Shown: positions 33,830 to 45,851 of the stretch, in pieces
How the letters are laid out: each line of letters starts with the position of its first letter
Position numbering within the stretch: position 1 is the first letter of the stretch
From: Ophioderma brevispina
Taxonomy: Eukaryota > Echinodermata > Ophiuroidea > Amphilepidida > Ophiodermatidae
Reading direction: 5' to 3'
DNA length: 64,000 bases
Assembly: GCA_023653785.1 (NCBI GenBank)
Contig: JAMKCH010002869.1
Coordinates: forward strand, 23,183-87,182
Notes under the pieces: model-generated
What the model saw: only the letters and a program-made list of their open reading frames with translations
Databases searched by the model: none
What the model was told of the DNA's origin: nothing
Translations under genes and position numbers: made by a program

Positions 33830-36290
33830 TTAGGTTGGGGGGATGTCCGATGATCCCCTCTGGATGTCTCGAGCAACATCAATGTAGTTAAAGGGTCGAC
33901 GACCCCTGTTTTTTGGCATGGTAACTTCCAACATGTGACGTCTGAGAGTACTACTTGGTCCATCGCACGATGACCGTGCCGGCAAAATCGTGCCACTGCG
34001 TTGGGCAACAGCTAAGATGAAATTGGAGGGATATCTCCATATATCAATGTGCTTTGGGTCGTTGTGCTCACGCAGGATATGTTTTGTACTCGTCATTAGA
34101 AGCTTGGTGTAGGGTGCCAGCCATCTATCCTGTAGCTCTTTCTTCATGGTCCAGGTCTCAGATCCATAAACAGGATACTCTCTACACAGGCCCTAAAATT
34201 TCAGCTTGGTTGAATTGGAGATACCAGAGTGCCATTAGTGGTGTAGTTTAATGCAGACATTCCAAGCTTGGTCCTTTGGCGTGACGGAAGTCTTTCTTTG
34301 CTGTCGGCAAACATATACCTAGAGCTTGAAGTCCGGACCTCTTTGGATTGGCTCCCATCTGCTGTCAGCAAGGTTGATGATCGTCTTCCTCATTGACAGA
34401 TCCTATTTCCGTCCTTCTTGGTGGCATTTAGATGTAGGCCTACTTTGTCTGCAGCATTCTCATGTGATGTTAGTAGATCTTTTGCACCACATATCATATC
34501 ACTGTTCAGCTAGAATCATCTGCGTAGTGAAGGTCTGGAGATGCTGACCATTTGACGGTCTGGAAACGCTTCGGGTTTTGATTGGTGAGTCCTTGTCCGT
34601 CATGATGTCAAGACTCTTCCTGGGATGTATCAACCACGACTACAAAAGAGATAGGGGCAAGAGTATCTCCTTGTGGGATTCCAGAAGTTGTTAGGTACTC
34701 CTTTGTGGGTCCATATATGGTCTGCACAAAGCTATATGGGTTATCATACATGATGGCAATTGCCTTGACAGTTCGCACTGTACAACATCGTAGTTGGTGA
34801 GAATATGCAGCATTAACTCCCATGTTTACACTGTCAAAAGCTTGGAAAAGTCTACAAACAACAATTGGAAGCTTTTCTCTTGGAAATTCTCAACTATTCT
34901 AGATCCTTCTGAGGGCAAGTATCCTTAGGTATGTTGATCTCCTTTGCGAAAACCGTTCTGGTTCCGTCCTGAGAATGGGATCTAATTTAGGAGTGATTCT
35001 GTTAGGCACTGGAGTTGTAGATCTTAGAGGCCATGGTGACAAGTGTATTCCCTTCCTCTGTAGTTTTTTGGGGTTGTGGAGGTCGCCTTTCTTTGGTAGA
35101 GTAATGATGAATGATGTTGAAAAGGCAGCTGGTTTGTTTCCATGTATGTGTTTATTACAAATTCTACACAGTTGATCAGGGAATAGTGATTCTTCCAGAT
35201 TACTGCCGGAATGTTGTCGGGACCAGGTGGCTTGATGTTGTTCAGTTTCTCCAGACAGATCTGAAGCTCCTCCATAGTGCAAGGTCCAGTCTGGATGGTA
35301 AGGGTGTTCTGCTATCTTGTGAAATTGTAGAAGGTTCATCAAGTAGTAGTTATTCTTAACTGGCTTGCCAATTAGAGAACTAAAGTGCTGAAACCATGGT
35401 TCAGCGCTCCTTCATTGTTTCCACATGTGATTCTTATAGGTGGGTAGCCCTCTTGACAGTCAGCTCCCTCAGCCTCCCAGGCAGGCAGCCTGCTTGTTTT
35501 CACAAGATGTATGGGGCGTCAGTGCTTCAGCCTGGACTTAACATGCTCCTCAAGCACCACATGAAGCAGTCACAAGTGCAACGCCCTTAGCAGCATCAAG
35601 GTTCTGCTTGGAGCTTCCTGGTGAATTAGTACGGTTCTTCTTGGTCTGCAGACTTCATTTGTTCTACTGGCTTTGCGGACTTTGTCGTTTGAGGCAAAGC
35701 ATTAGTCGTCTTCTTTCCCCTAGGTATCATCTCCAATGCCATTTCTTTGTTGGCTGAAGTTAGGACATTATATACTGCGCTTGAGTTCTTGTCTTCAAGC
35801 TGGTCAACTAGAGTGTTGAACCTGTTCTGTACCGCTACAGTATACTGCTCACAACGCTTTGTATCCCCCACCTACCTTCCTCCAGTCTCTTGTTTTCATG
35901 GGATCTCGGGATTTGTTTACTCTGACGAAAACTTATCTGGCTCCTGCAATAGACAATTCTAGTATGATCAGACTTAACAGCCTTCAAAGTGTTGTAGGCT
36001 CTTGAGTTCTTAATGCTGTTAATCCACATCTTTCTTCTTTCGTGACAGAATATAGTCAGTTGGACAAGTTCTCCATTTGGGCGTCGGTGTGTCCACAGTC
36101 TACCTGAATGTTTGGAATTTGTATTAGTTGACAACAAGGTTAAATTGTTCCATGAGTCCTTCATGTACATTCCTTTTCTGTTAGACTCGTTGTTGCAAGT
36201 GAACATGCGTCGTCAGCCCAAGCTTAGCGGTTGTCATCTCCAGGGATGTACAGAAGATTATGGGCTGGAACTGACTGGTGGCAGTGGAAA
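33830..36290 (-). pseudogene. RTE-like LINE, endonuclease to C-terminus, copy 2
   Basis: Read downward on the minus strand: the endonuclease end GRLWTHRRPNGELVQL (complement of about 36098-36050) with KSDHTRIV; a linker reading YTVAVQNRFNTLVDQLEDKN (near 35840-35780); the RT start MEELQICLEKLNNIKPPGPD (near 35275-35215); PKKGDLHNPK; RITPKLDPILRTE; AIAIMYDNPYSFVQTIYGPT (near 34760-34700); GIPQGDTLAP (complement of about 34683-34654); and a C-terminal block with MKKELQDR and MPKNRGRRPFNYIDVARDI. Six or more frame changes occur, although amino-acid motifs remain well preserved between breaks. That fits a young element with indel errors as well as a dead copy. Confidence 0.8.
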
Positions 36291-36848
36291 GTTTTCATGG
36301 TAAATATAAACAATACGGCCACACAGACGCGTGATAATCCAACAGCTGCGAAAGCGGACGCAAGCTAGGAAACCCTACATCAAAACCTATAAAAAGCTTT
36401 GGTGTGGGCATTTAATCGCAAATCTTATCTCAAACATCTTCAAAAGTATTCGAAGAATTCACATTTAAATTGTTAATAGACCCGCTTATTATGACGATCA
36501 TCAGATGCAGAAAACTATTTTGTTTTCATGCTTCACAAACCCTTAGTATCCCTTATTTGCAGACCAAACACAAAAGTTAATGGAGTACAAAATTATTTTT
36601 TACAATGTCCATTCAGGTTTAAACAGACAAGGCCTACTTGGTCTCACAAACGCATTTAATTGTTAGCATAAAACCCGTAAACTGTGTTGACTCATTAGTT
36701 CGTTATTTTATCGTATGTCCTTGCTTAACTATATCACACCAAAAAAAAAGCGTGATAATATGTCATGGGTATCATACATGTAGGAATCACTAAATGCACC
36801 TTTAAATCAAAATTGGTTATATAAAAACGAACGCAAAAGCTGATATAA

Positions 36849-37290
36849 GACACAACTACGGCAATTACATGTGAACGAAAATTAAAAACCGCTGACTGAT
36901 GCACAGGCTCGCCAGTATTTTTTAATTAATGAGATTTAACGCAGCCGTGACCCAGCGTGCATCATCTGATGCGCAGCGTCATCATCACTAATCAATGAAT
37001 ACAAGATGGCTTGCCTACACATACTACAACCTTGGGTCGCTACGCTGTGCTGCATATTTAGCCGCCCCGTGCTTGTTGTGTTCATCTTTCTTCCTTCCGT
37101 ACGGGAAAAACCGATAAACCGATAAAACCGCCGGTGTCATAATTCTGTTCTGATAAACGCTGAAGAGGAACAGGAACAAATTTTTGTACCTTTTTTTGAA
37201 ACCGTGCCCTAAACCTCAACCGAATCTGAAAAATTGTACATGTTTAAAGATAACTCATGTTGTAGGCAGATTGAAGTAATGCACGTTTTT
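36849..37290 (+). promoter_or_regulatory. CpG-richer block, possible promoter and start codon
   Basis: Right after the tandem copies, sequence not seen elsewhere in the window shows about 20 CpG in 300 bases, more than its neighbours. At 37006 an ATG in a good context (caagATGg, resembling a YY1-type AAGATGGC) opens a 39-codon frame, MACLHILQPWVATLCCIFSR..., ending at 37125. It is hydrophobic and could be a signal or start exon, but no clear donor supports it. Confidence 0.3.
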
Positions 37291-37295
37291 CGCAG

Positions 37296-37446
37296 ATGAA
37301 GCCTCTCATAGGAGCATCTGATCTATGTCAAAGATACCCAAACTACCTCATGTGCATATATTGTGAACCCAACGCAATACACATTTTATATATGGAGCCT
37401 CTTTCTGTATGTGAGGAATTTTGTGATGCCTTTTCTCTGGATGCTG
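37296..37446 (+). CDS. Candidate exon, unidentified
   Basis: Preceded by cacgtttttcgcag (a good acceptor) and open through to GATGCTG|gtgagaa (a good donor). It encodes MKPLIGASDLCQRYPNYLMC, then a Cys-containing tract (IYCEPN, VCEEFCDAF). The frame runs on to a stop at 37479-37481 if the donor is not used. It lies 170 bases downstream of the possible start exon at 37006 and could belong with it. No family recognised. Confidence 0.25.
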
Positions 37447-37481
37447 GTGAGAATGGCAACATTAAAAGGGTCGAAGATTAA

Positions 37482-38439
37482 AGATATTTAACACAAATCT
37501 GGAACTGAATTTTGTAAAAGTCTGACGATACATGTCAAGCCTCGGAACAGTGTCAGTGTTTTTACTTGGATAGTTCTTTTGAGGACAATTTGACAAATCT
37601 AATTGCCGCTCTAGTCTTGCCAGAATATACATATCTTGTGTTTGTTGCGTTTTTCTTGGGATCTGTACTTTTTCAACACAAAATTTTGTGATAAACTTAT
37701 CTGCAGATTGTTAATTTGAATTCTCTGTGTGTGTTGATGAGGGATGTACAGCGCAGAAGAAAACATCAGTACATAGAGCTTTGTTGTACACATAGATATT
37801 TCATAACATGCTACAAGCTCAAATTCACATTATGTGGCATAAGATATGGTTCAATAATAATAATCTGTTGCGTAGATTTGAGGTTCAAATGTTTTTGTAC
37901 ATATTTTGCCAAGCAGATTTCTATTTTAGGTCTAAAAAGGCCATAGAAATATTCATTGACGTAGCCAAAGGGGAACAGGGAGTAGAAATCACTGTAAATT
38001 CATATCACTTACGGTAAATATTACCAAATTTTAAGTTATTTTATAGTGTTTTCCTTATTTTTTTCGAACGTGAAATAGACTTTACTACAGAATATGGTGG
38101 CAGAATAACAACACTAAAAATATTATTAGATATGATTTTAAAGTGTTTATAAATTTACGCTTTCTTACCACGCTTACTAGCAGAGCAGTCTGGATGCATC
38201 CTCAAATCGCCAATAAATTACCATTTTTAAGGATTAAAAAACAGTCGCGAAATCAGTCTTGCTCTTAAAATACCGCTTTGAAAGTGTGTGTTTGCAAGTT
38301 TGTCCAGAGTTCCCCCAAGTTTTAAAAGATCCACAAAAAATTCCATTTGACAGCAAAGCAAGAAATTATATAACAAATAAGTAAAATTTCAAGTATTTTC
38401 TAATATAACAGTGCATCTAAATTTTCGAAGATTCCTAAC
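37482..38439. other. AT-rich non-coding stretch
   Basis: Short frames only; no splice context and no recognised motif. Confidence 0.4.
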
Positions 38440-38665
38440 ACTCTAATCAGAACCAACCCCTTTCCTCAAATACTGTTCGTCCTAAAGGATTCTTCTCCCC
38501 TTGTAACTCTTTGTCCCATTAAAAGATTGTTCAGGGCACTGCAACCCCACACTATGCGTTTAGCAGTATCCCCATCTCAATCAACATTATTGTTTATCAT
38601 ACATGTATATTATTGTATAATTTGATGTTGAGATGAAATAAATTTGATTGCTTGATTGAGATACT
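38440..38665 (+). mobile_element. Solo CR1/L2-like LINE 3' end
   Basis: It contains gcaaccccacactatgcgtttagcagtatcc, which matches, in the other orientation, the 3' parts of the LINEs at 12.24-12.85 and 45.85-49.15 kb. It ends aaataaatttgattgcttgattgag, a GATT-type tail. It is a 5'-truncated insertion in plus orientation. Confidence 0.7.
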
Positions 38666-40198
38666 TACTTACGCAACTGAAAAAAAGTTTTCAGATAATT
38701 TAATATATTCAATTATTTGCTCGATACTTTTGTCGAGGCTGAAGATAATTTGATAACTTTGTATGATTAGCAATTTACCTTTGCTAATAAGGACGCATGT
38801 CAGCATACTTGACATGTTGTCTTGAAACGCATGCATTTTGGCGTGATGCAAAAATGGCATTCCCTTAGGACGCAATACAAATGTATAATTTGACATCTTT
38901 ATTCATAACTCTCTTATTATTGAATATATTAAAGTACAGCTTATGTGTGAAGCGATTTGAATATGAACATGTCAATGAAATTAAACTACCCCGTTATACG
39001 CAATAAACATGCTATATCAATAGAGTAGATATTAATTAACCGAGAGTGTGAAGAATAAATTGTAATGATGAATGACTGTCAATTATTCCGCATGTATTTG
39101 GTCAGTGTGTGTGTGCATTTGTGTATGTGTGTGTTTGTGCGTGCGTGTGACAAACTACACACACACACATAATCTGTCTGCAGATGTAGTATATATACAT
39201 ATACATACATGTATATATATAATTTGAACCGTTTGTGAGCAAATGTTTAAGTTCCATAAGCATTTTTTACAGTTTAGTTTAACAATACGAGTATAAGCTA
39301 TATTTGTCATGAATTTTCGTGTTAATATTACAAGAACACAGTCCTTTATTTGTGCTTCGTAAAATGTAAATAAATTCAGGTTACTATAACCTGTACATAG
39401 AGTAATAATATAATAATAAAATTGGTGCGAAACGATGATTTTTTTTTGTTAAATGAACTTGGCAAAGCTATACTAAGAGGTGTATAACAGGATTACGCCC
39501 ATATGCTGAGTAAAAGTGAAGCAAATTTTACGGGATGCTGGGTAAAATTTACTCAAATGTGACCAAGATTTTACTCCAAACATGAGGGCAATCCCCTATT
39601 TACCCTTTTTTAAATTGTATTTTTATTGCACGCCTTTCCTGTGGTAGAAACTTACCCCATTTTCTGGAAGTAAGGAAAGGAATGTCAGATTTTATATCAA
39701 CTGATCAAAGCCGATACGAATTAATAACAACATTTTTTTCTGTCAGAACAATTTGCATCCGAATTCCCAGAAAGCTAATTGATGCATGTTTCAAATTTTC
39801 ACAAAAGAATTACCTTTAAAACAGACGAAAAAACAGTCTGACGAAGCCTTCAAGTTCTCTTTGAACAATCTTTCGGTGTTTTAGAGAATAAGTAAGGTAC
39901 TACCTATATAGAATACTTGATAAGCCCATTTCAGAACATTAGATAGTAGTCCTAAATTACAATTTATGGTGCAATTATGTAATGTACAGTGCCTAACAAG
40001 AAACTTTGTTAACGCCTACTTTTAAGTATTATAATATTCTTGTAATAACAATGTTTGTTCAGAATTGTTATTTGATATTGAAATCTGTTTAGTTAACCCC
40101 ATATTGCGAGAGATTTTTTATTACATGTATGGAAAGAGAAACTTTTGAAACTGAACAAAACAAACTCCTCGCGTCTTGTTTTGGTTACAATGCTGTGC
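38666..40198. other. Non-coding, with microsatellites
   Basis: No gene is recognised. A GT/GTGC tract lies at 39103-39150, an ACACAC tract at 39158-39170 and an AT/ACAT tract at 39190-39222. The rest is AT-rich. Confidence 0.5.
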
Positions 40199-40428
40199 AC
40201 ACAGAAAAAAAACCCAACAATATGTAAGCATAGAACCTCATAATAAATAGGGAAAATTTACTTAATAACTATGTAGGTTTCATAGTATTATTGTAAACAT
40301 TTACTTACTATAGGTAGAATTTTACTTAATTTGGGTATTTTTGTACTTAAATATTATGAGATTCTCTGCTTACATAAGTTGCATAACTTGTGTAATTTTT
40401 ACTTAAAGTGTGTATTTTTTTTCTGTGT
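40199..40428. mobile_element. Inverted-repeat MITE (ACACAGAAAAAAAA ends)
   Basis: The ends are 14-base inverted repeats (acacagaaaaaaaa / ttttttttctgtgt). Inside, tatgtaagcatagaacctcataata pairs with tattatgagattctctgcttacata. The whole 230-bp element can nearly fold on itself, with the centre near 40315. No clear target duplication was seen. Confidence 0.6.
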
Positions 40429-41090
40429 AAAATGTGATGCATTGAATCAATTAACTATTTAAATATTAAATGTACAGGGTTAACCATTACCTTTCTTAAC
40501 ATTTATTTCTCTCAAGTTTTTCTATCATTTGGATTGTGTGTTCTGGCAAAATAATCTTACATGAAATTAGATTAGCGACCGGTTGGTTGGTACGCCTCAG
40601 GCGGGACATTCTTAGCTAAGCACAACGGGCGTCGCGTCGGTTGCGATAGTTGAATCCATTAAAGGCAAAACATTTTTTTTCAATCTGTCCCGGACAAATA
40701 GAAACAAATTTGACGTGCCTTTCAGTTACTGATATTAGTATTAGATTACACATAAGATGTATGCATATTTTCACTGGGAAAAAGTAAAATATGCCATTTT
40801 GTTTAATACTAAAAGTAAATACCGTATATGTTTTGTATGTGGTAATTTGGTTATTTTTCTATAAAGATATGCCCTGTTATCTGATACATATCGTCGTGTG
40901 AATGCAAAAAGGTCGTAAGTGAAATAGCTGCCATGTGATACATCTGTGCCACTGTCCAAGGACTTGGCTTAATAGTATGTTTGATGGGGATTTCTGGCAA
41001 ATGGCAGCTATTGCACTTACAACCTTCTTGCACTAACATGACGATATTTGATGTGATGAAGCTAAATGAGTCGTTTGTCGATATTATTGA
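40429..41090. other. Non-coding stretch
   Basis: No gene recognised. A short CpG-containing patch is seen at 40575-40650 (gcgaccggttgg ... gggcgtcgcgtcgg), of unknown origin. Confidence 0.4.
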
Positions 41091-41313
41091 TAAGAGGGGG
41101 TATAGTGTTCTTTCTACAATGCATTTCTTCCAATATAATTTTTTGCACTGGTATTAACATGAGTTTATAGTGACAAAAAGTACCCAAATAAACAGAACTC
41201 CATCCCATTCTTACAATTTCAGTACTTTTTGTCACTAAACTCATGCGACAACTAGTGCAAACATTGTATTGTAGAAATGCATTACGGGAAGAACACTATA
41301 CTTCCTCTTGTTA
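41091..41313. mobile_element. Foldback element, about 92-bp arms
   Basis: The left arm (41091-41182, taagagggggtatagtgtt ... gacaaaaagtac) pairs with the right arm (41222-41313, gtactttttgtc ... aacactatacttcctcttgtta), with a loop of about 39 bases. The arms differ by scattered substitutions and small indels. It has no coding capacity. Target duplication not resolved. Confidence 0.75.
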
Positions 41314-42357
41314 TGGCTATTGAGATTTTAAAAAAATATATTCAGTGTGTCTGCGTAACACTGAAATTATCATATCTCTGGAACCGTAAATCCAATTGAG
41401 ATGGGTACGTTTTAGCAAAATGAAGTCCAGAAAACGGCCCTTAAACTGAAATTTAAAGCTGGATTTTGATTTTGCCGACAAATGACTTATTTGGCTTGAT
41501 AGCACCATATAGGCCTATCTGATCAGAATATTTTAAAATGCCAAAATTGTATTAACAATATATTTGCCATTAGTGATATGGTCTGTAATACGCATTATAT
41601 CGGATAATATTTCCTTTTTATTGAATTATTTAGTCAAAGTAAACTACGTGATACGTAGTAATATCGAGAGTCTATAGTGGCGTATTATAGTTGTTGGTTG
41701 TTAACTTGTTTATAGTGTTGTTTTTTTTTGGGGGGGTACCATGTATCCTATGATGTGTAAGATTGTTAATTTAATTATAAATAATGTTCTTGATGAATAT
41801 CAATGCAATACTTTTGTTTATATTATTTAATGAAAATATCTCAATGATTATTTTAGTGCCAGATACTTAGGGACACGTACACAAAGCTAGTTATTTTCCA
41901 ATGTTTTGCTCAGTTCAAAAGAAAATTGCATTTCCTTTCAGAACAATGTCAAAAGTTGTATTAATAATATCTTTGTCATTGTATTGAATTTATTGTTACA
42001 CGCGGTAACATGCAATATATCAGGTACTCTTTCTTTTCCATGTGGTTAAGTGTTCAACATTGAATTTTTTGAAATTTGATACTGTCGTAGAAGCAAACTG
42101 CGCGATGAATAGTATACTGGACGAGAGTAGTTTCAGTGGTTAGTTCTTTGATATGTATGTGTATCATATGGGCTTTTATGGGCTTTTGAGAGGCTTTGAA
42201 ATAACCATTGACGTGCCACCAGTTGAAAACTCCTTGATTCCACACATTTATCCTTGTCACAAGACCTAATTAAAACAGAATGGACAATTATTGATTCTGG
42301 TCATTTACGGGAAGTTTTGATGTGTTATATTTCTTTGTTCGTTTTAAGATTTTTCTT
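41314..42357. other. AT-rich non-coding stretch
   Basis: No gene or repeat recognised. A T/G run lies at 41720-41737. Confidence 0.4.
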
Positions 42358-42360
42358 TTA

Positions 42361-42764
42361 CCACACTTAAATATACGGGGTCAAAATGTACAGACTAAAA
42401 TAAAATTACCCAATTTGGGGAAAATACTCTTGCATGTTTCATATTTCACCTTAAAGCGTTGTTTTAACTCAAATTTGGTGTTCATTTTACTTTAGTGGCG
42501 TGTATAAGTAATGTGACCTCAATGTTTTAGGTTGTACTTTTGTTGCGTTCAATTAACCTTAAAAGAGAAGACTCATAACAATCGTAATTTGAAAAATTAT
42601 CCTTTTAACCAAAACTGAGTTCTACTGAGCGATTTTCTTGGTATTATGAATCGCAAAAAACTGTTGAATTTCATGTCAAACACCTGCATTTGAGCCGTCT
42701 ATTGCTAATAAGAACAAAAACACTTGCTAGGCGAGTGCATTTGACCCCGTATTTGTATGTGTGG
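42361..42764. mobile_element. MITE with 27-28-bp inverted ends and TTA duplication
   Basis: The left end ccacacttaaatatacgggg..., continuing tcaaaatg, is matched in inverse by the right end, which has catttgaccccgtatttgta then tgtgtgg. TTA flanks both sides (42358-42360 and 42765-42767). A 3-bp TTA/TAA duplication is characteristic of PIF/Harbinger elements, so this may be a Tourist-like non-autonomous member. The 404-bp length suits a MITE. Confidence 0.7.
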
Positions 42765-42767
42765 TTA

Positions 42768-43588
42768 AAATGATTGTATTTAGCCAGTCAGAGATATTCT
42801 AAGAAAAGTTAGTTAAATGAAGGTCTATTTCAATTGGTTCCTCTGAGGGGTATATCATGTTATCTCATGTATGAGCCAATCAGAGATACTGTAAGAAGGA
42901 GTGACTCTACCAGGTAATTAAAAAAGTCTAATCATATCACTTTTTTATAATTTCTGACAGGCAAGAAACGTCAATGAGCACATTTCTATGAAATTAGTAA
43001 CCATGTTTAAATGTATACACAATCTTAGATTTTCAATACTCTAGAATACGAAGAATAGCCATGGTGCATGCTTGGAATTCGAACCTATTGAAAATTAGGC
43101 CTGGAATTGAACGATTTGATATAAAATTTTCATTTCCGGAATAAAAATTGAATCTAATAGTTGAGTGACCTTCATCGCATAATGTTGTATAAAAAAAATA
43201 AAAATCCGTACAAAGATAGAGGAAAACACATGTCATTACTATCTCGATGAAATTATTTTGTAAAGCTTCCCGTGAATCAAGAGTATTGACATTGTTGTAT
43301 GAAGGACGGTTGAGCTTTCAATAAAACAAAAATGTGATCCGTAAACAGGGTACTACCAATGGGGTCATGTATTTTAGAGTTGTTCAAGTATTTCTATTAT
43401 CATTTACATGTCTGGAGGAAGAAGAAGCGCTATGTTAAACGGAAATCAAACGTATTGTTAAAACTACCGAGGACCTTTGTTTTAAAACTTCAGAAGGACC
43501 TTTGTTCCAAAGATTATCTTCTGTGTAGAAGAGACATGTAGGTAGACAGCAGACAACACAAATAAACACACAATAGTGTATGATATAC
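42768..43588. other. Non-coding stretch
   Basis: No gene recognised. Confidence 0.4.
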
Positions 43589-43589
43589 A

Positions 43590-44395
43590 ACTTCTGAGGG
43601 AACAAAATATTTCCTACGAAGACCCATACAGAGAATGTTATTTGTTATTTGTTCTCTAAAGTACATGGTAAACTTAATACACGCACACACCCCCCCCCCC
43701 ACCACACACACACCAATTTTCATTTTTCCGAAGACATACAGTTGCAATGGTATATACTCCTGAGGACATAAAAAAGAACCACCGCCTATTGTTAAAACGA
43801 ATAAAATAAACTGCATGTTTAACTACTGCGGAACATTGTTCGGAAAGAGTTTGTCTTCAGGTACTACGACGTGTTTGTTATTAAAGGCTCTCTGATCAGA
43901 GATTTCCCGATGAGGGCGCACTCAATGTTCAAGCAAATCGTGTTTTTGCATGTACCTAATGGTTATCCAGTACTAATCATTGCGTTGAAAAAAGCCTAAG
44001 CTCAAATACGAAGTCCTTATATAGAGAAAATCACAACTTGTACTAATTAAAACTTCCGGGATCCGGAATGTTTGTTATACACGTATCCTATGGCACTGTT
44101 ATAATGTTGCATAAATGGTTACTGCATGAAAACGAAAAAAACTGATTCATCTCTAACTTTGGAAGTGAACACTTTAGGTTACTATCTTAGTTCTTGATGC
44201 TATTTTAATTTCTACTCAAAAATAATTATTTATTTTCGAAACTTTTAAAAATCGGTGTTGGTGATTTTTTTTTTCTAGAAAACTTTTTTCAAAAATGCGA
44301 AATTTGCAGCAGTTAGCCATGAAGAAGAAGAGTCAGCCTTACGTATCACACGCCACACCGGTGGGTACCAAAATTTTTCAACCGGGTTGATATAC
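43590..44395 (+). repeat. 0.8-kb tandem duplication, copy 1
   Basis: Starts near gaacaaaatatttcctacgaag. Contains acacgcacacac followed by a C run (43681-43710), a block with ttcaagcaaatcgtgttttt and gcatgtacctaatgg, and ends near gtgggtaccaaaatttttca. All recur in order in copy 2 about 810 bases later. Confidence 0.8.
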
Positions 44396-45190
44396 ACTGT
44401 GAGGATATACACTTTGAGGACAAAATATTTCCTTACGAAGACCATACAAGAGAATGTATTTTGTCTATTAGTTCTCTAAAAGACATGGTAAATTAAATAC
44501 ACGCACAAAACCCCCCCCCCCCCACACACACACACACCATTTTGTAACCTTCTTCGAAGACATACTAGTTTGTCATGGTATATACTCCTGAGGACATAAA
44601 AAAGAATCACGCTATGTTAAACGGAATATAATAAAACTGCATTGTTAACTACTGAGAACATTGTCGAAAGGAAGTTTGTCTCAGGTACTCGAAGTGTTTG
44701 TTAATAAGGCTGGTCCGGATTTACCGATGATGGGCACTCCAATTTTCAAGCAATCGTTGTTTTTTGCATGTACCTAATGGTTCTCCGATACTAATCATTT
44801 GCGTAAAAAAAATAAGCTCAAATTCGAAGTCCTTCATATAGAAAATCACAAACTTTGTTATGTAAAATTACGGATCCGGAAGGTTTGTTATACACGGTAT
44901 CTATGGCACTGGTTATACTGTGCCAAAAACTAAATTGTTACTGCATGAAAAGCGCAACTCTTCTTCATCTCTAACTTTGGAATTGACCACTTAGGTTCTA
45001 TCTTTAAGTTCTTGATGACTATTTTTAATTTCTACTCAAAATAATTATATTTCGAAATCTTTTAAAAATCGGTGTTGGGAATTTTTTTTTCAAAATGGCG
45101 CAAATTTTGCTATTTTCTAGTTATCCATGACGAAATCACCTTTAAGTATACCCACGCACACCGTTGGGTACCAAAATTTTTACAAACCCG
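44396..45190 (+). repeat. 0.8-kb tandem duplication, copy 2
   Basis: A direct repeat of 43590-44395, with many small indels and a small rearrangement near 45090-45125. A more diverged third copy of the middle and right part is at 51165-51500, so this is an interspersed repeat that also duplicated in place. Confidence 0.8.
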
Positions 45191-45300
45191 GGGGGGGGGG
45201 GCTAAGACTGAGATCGACCCGAAGGGGATGAGTCCCGGGGTGTACTCCCATTTTCGGAGATGCCGTGCTCTATTAGAGGGGAAGGAGCGAAGGACTGCAC
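45188..45300 (+). repeat. Interspersed GC-rich repeat, first copy
   Basis: Poly-G, then cccggggtgtactcccattttcggagatgccgtgctctattagagg. The same string, slightly changed, is at 51109-51154. In both places it adjoins a copy of the 0.8-kb repeat, so the two are parts of one larger element. Confidence 0.6.
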
Positions 45301-45850
45301 TTTAAAAATAACTTGTAAAAAACAGGCGATTTGACTGCAACTGGGACTCAACAACGTGCAGAACGTAAAATAACTGTAATCGTTAAAATACGAAACAATT
45401 TCAGGGAACGTAAAAATAACGGCTGTAAATTTGAGCTTCTCAACGTTATTGTAATTGGTTGTTTGACTGTGTTTAAACAAATGAATTAGAACGTTATTGC
45501 AATCCTCTGACCAAACTTTAACGTTGTAGCTATGGCACCTACAACTTTTATTTACGGTTACCACCTGGTTTTCAAAAAGTTATATTCGGCAAACAATTTT
45601 GAGAAAAAAGGCATACAAAAGGGAAAACGTGAATACAAAAATTACCGTTTCGTACCCTTGTTTTTATATGTTAATGTACACATTTTACTGTCTGTCACCA
45701 ATGACTTAATCATCATACTATGATTAAACTTATACCTTAATACATGTACCTTACACAGTTCGACCCGGGCCTAAGATTACAAGTCCTAAACCTTATCCAC
45801 TAACACTACATTGACACTTTAATTGATCATGCAGATGCAAAATAAATATA
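45301..45850. other. Non-coding stretch
   Basis: No gene recognised. Short frames on both strands lack motifs. Confidence 0.4.
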
Positions 45851-45851
45851 T

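Larger units (their letters stand above)
30826..36848 (+). repeat. 6-kb tandem unit, copy 2
   Basis: A direct repeat of copy 1 with the same order of parts. Differences are mostly one- or two-base indels spread along the whole length, plus small duplications (for example extra sequence near 30900-30915). The right edge is near caaaagctgatataagacac at 36835-36850, after which sequence not present in the tandem unit begins. Confidence 0.85.

Noticed and set aside
39103..39222. CRISPR-like or structured repeat array
   Set aside because: It is plain GT, AC and AT microsatellite without spacers.
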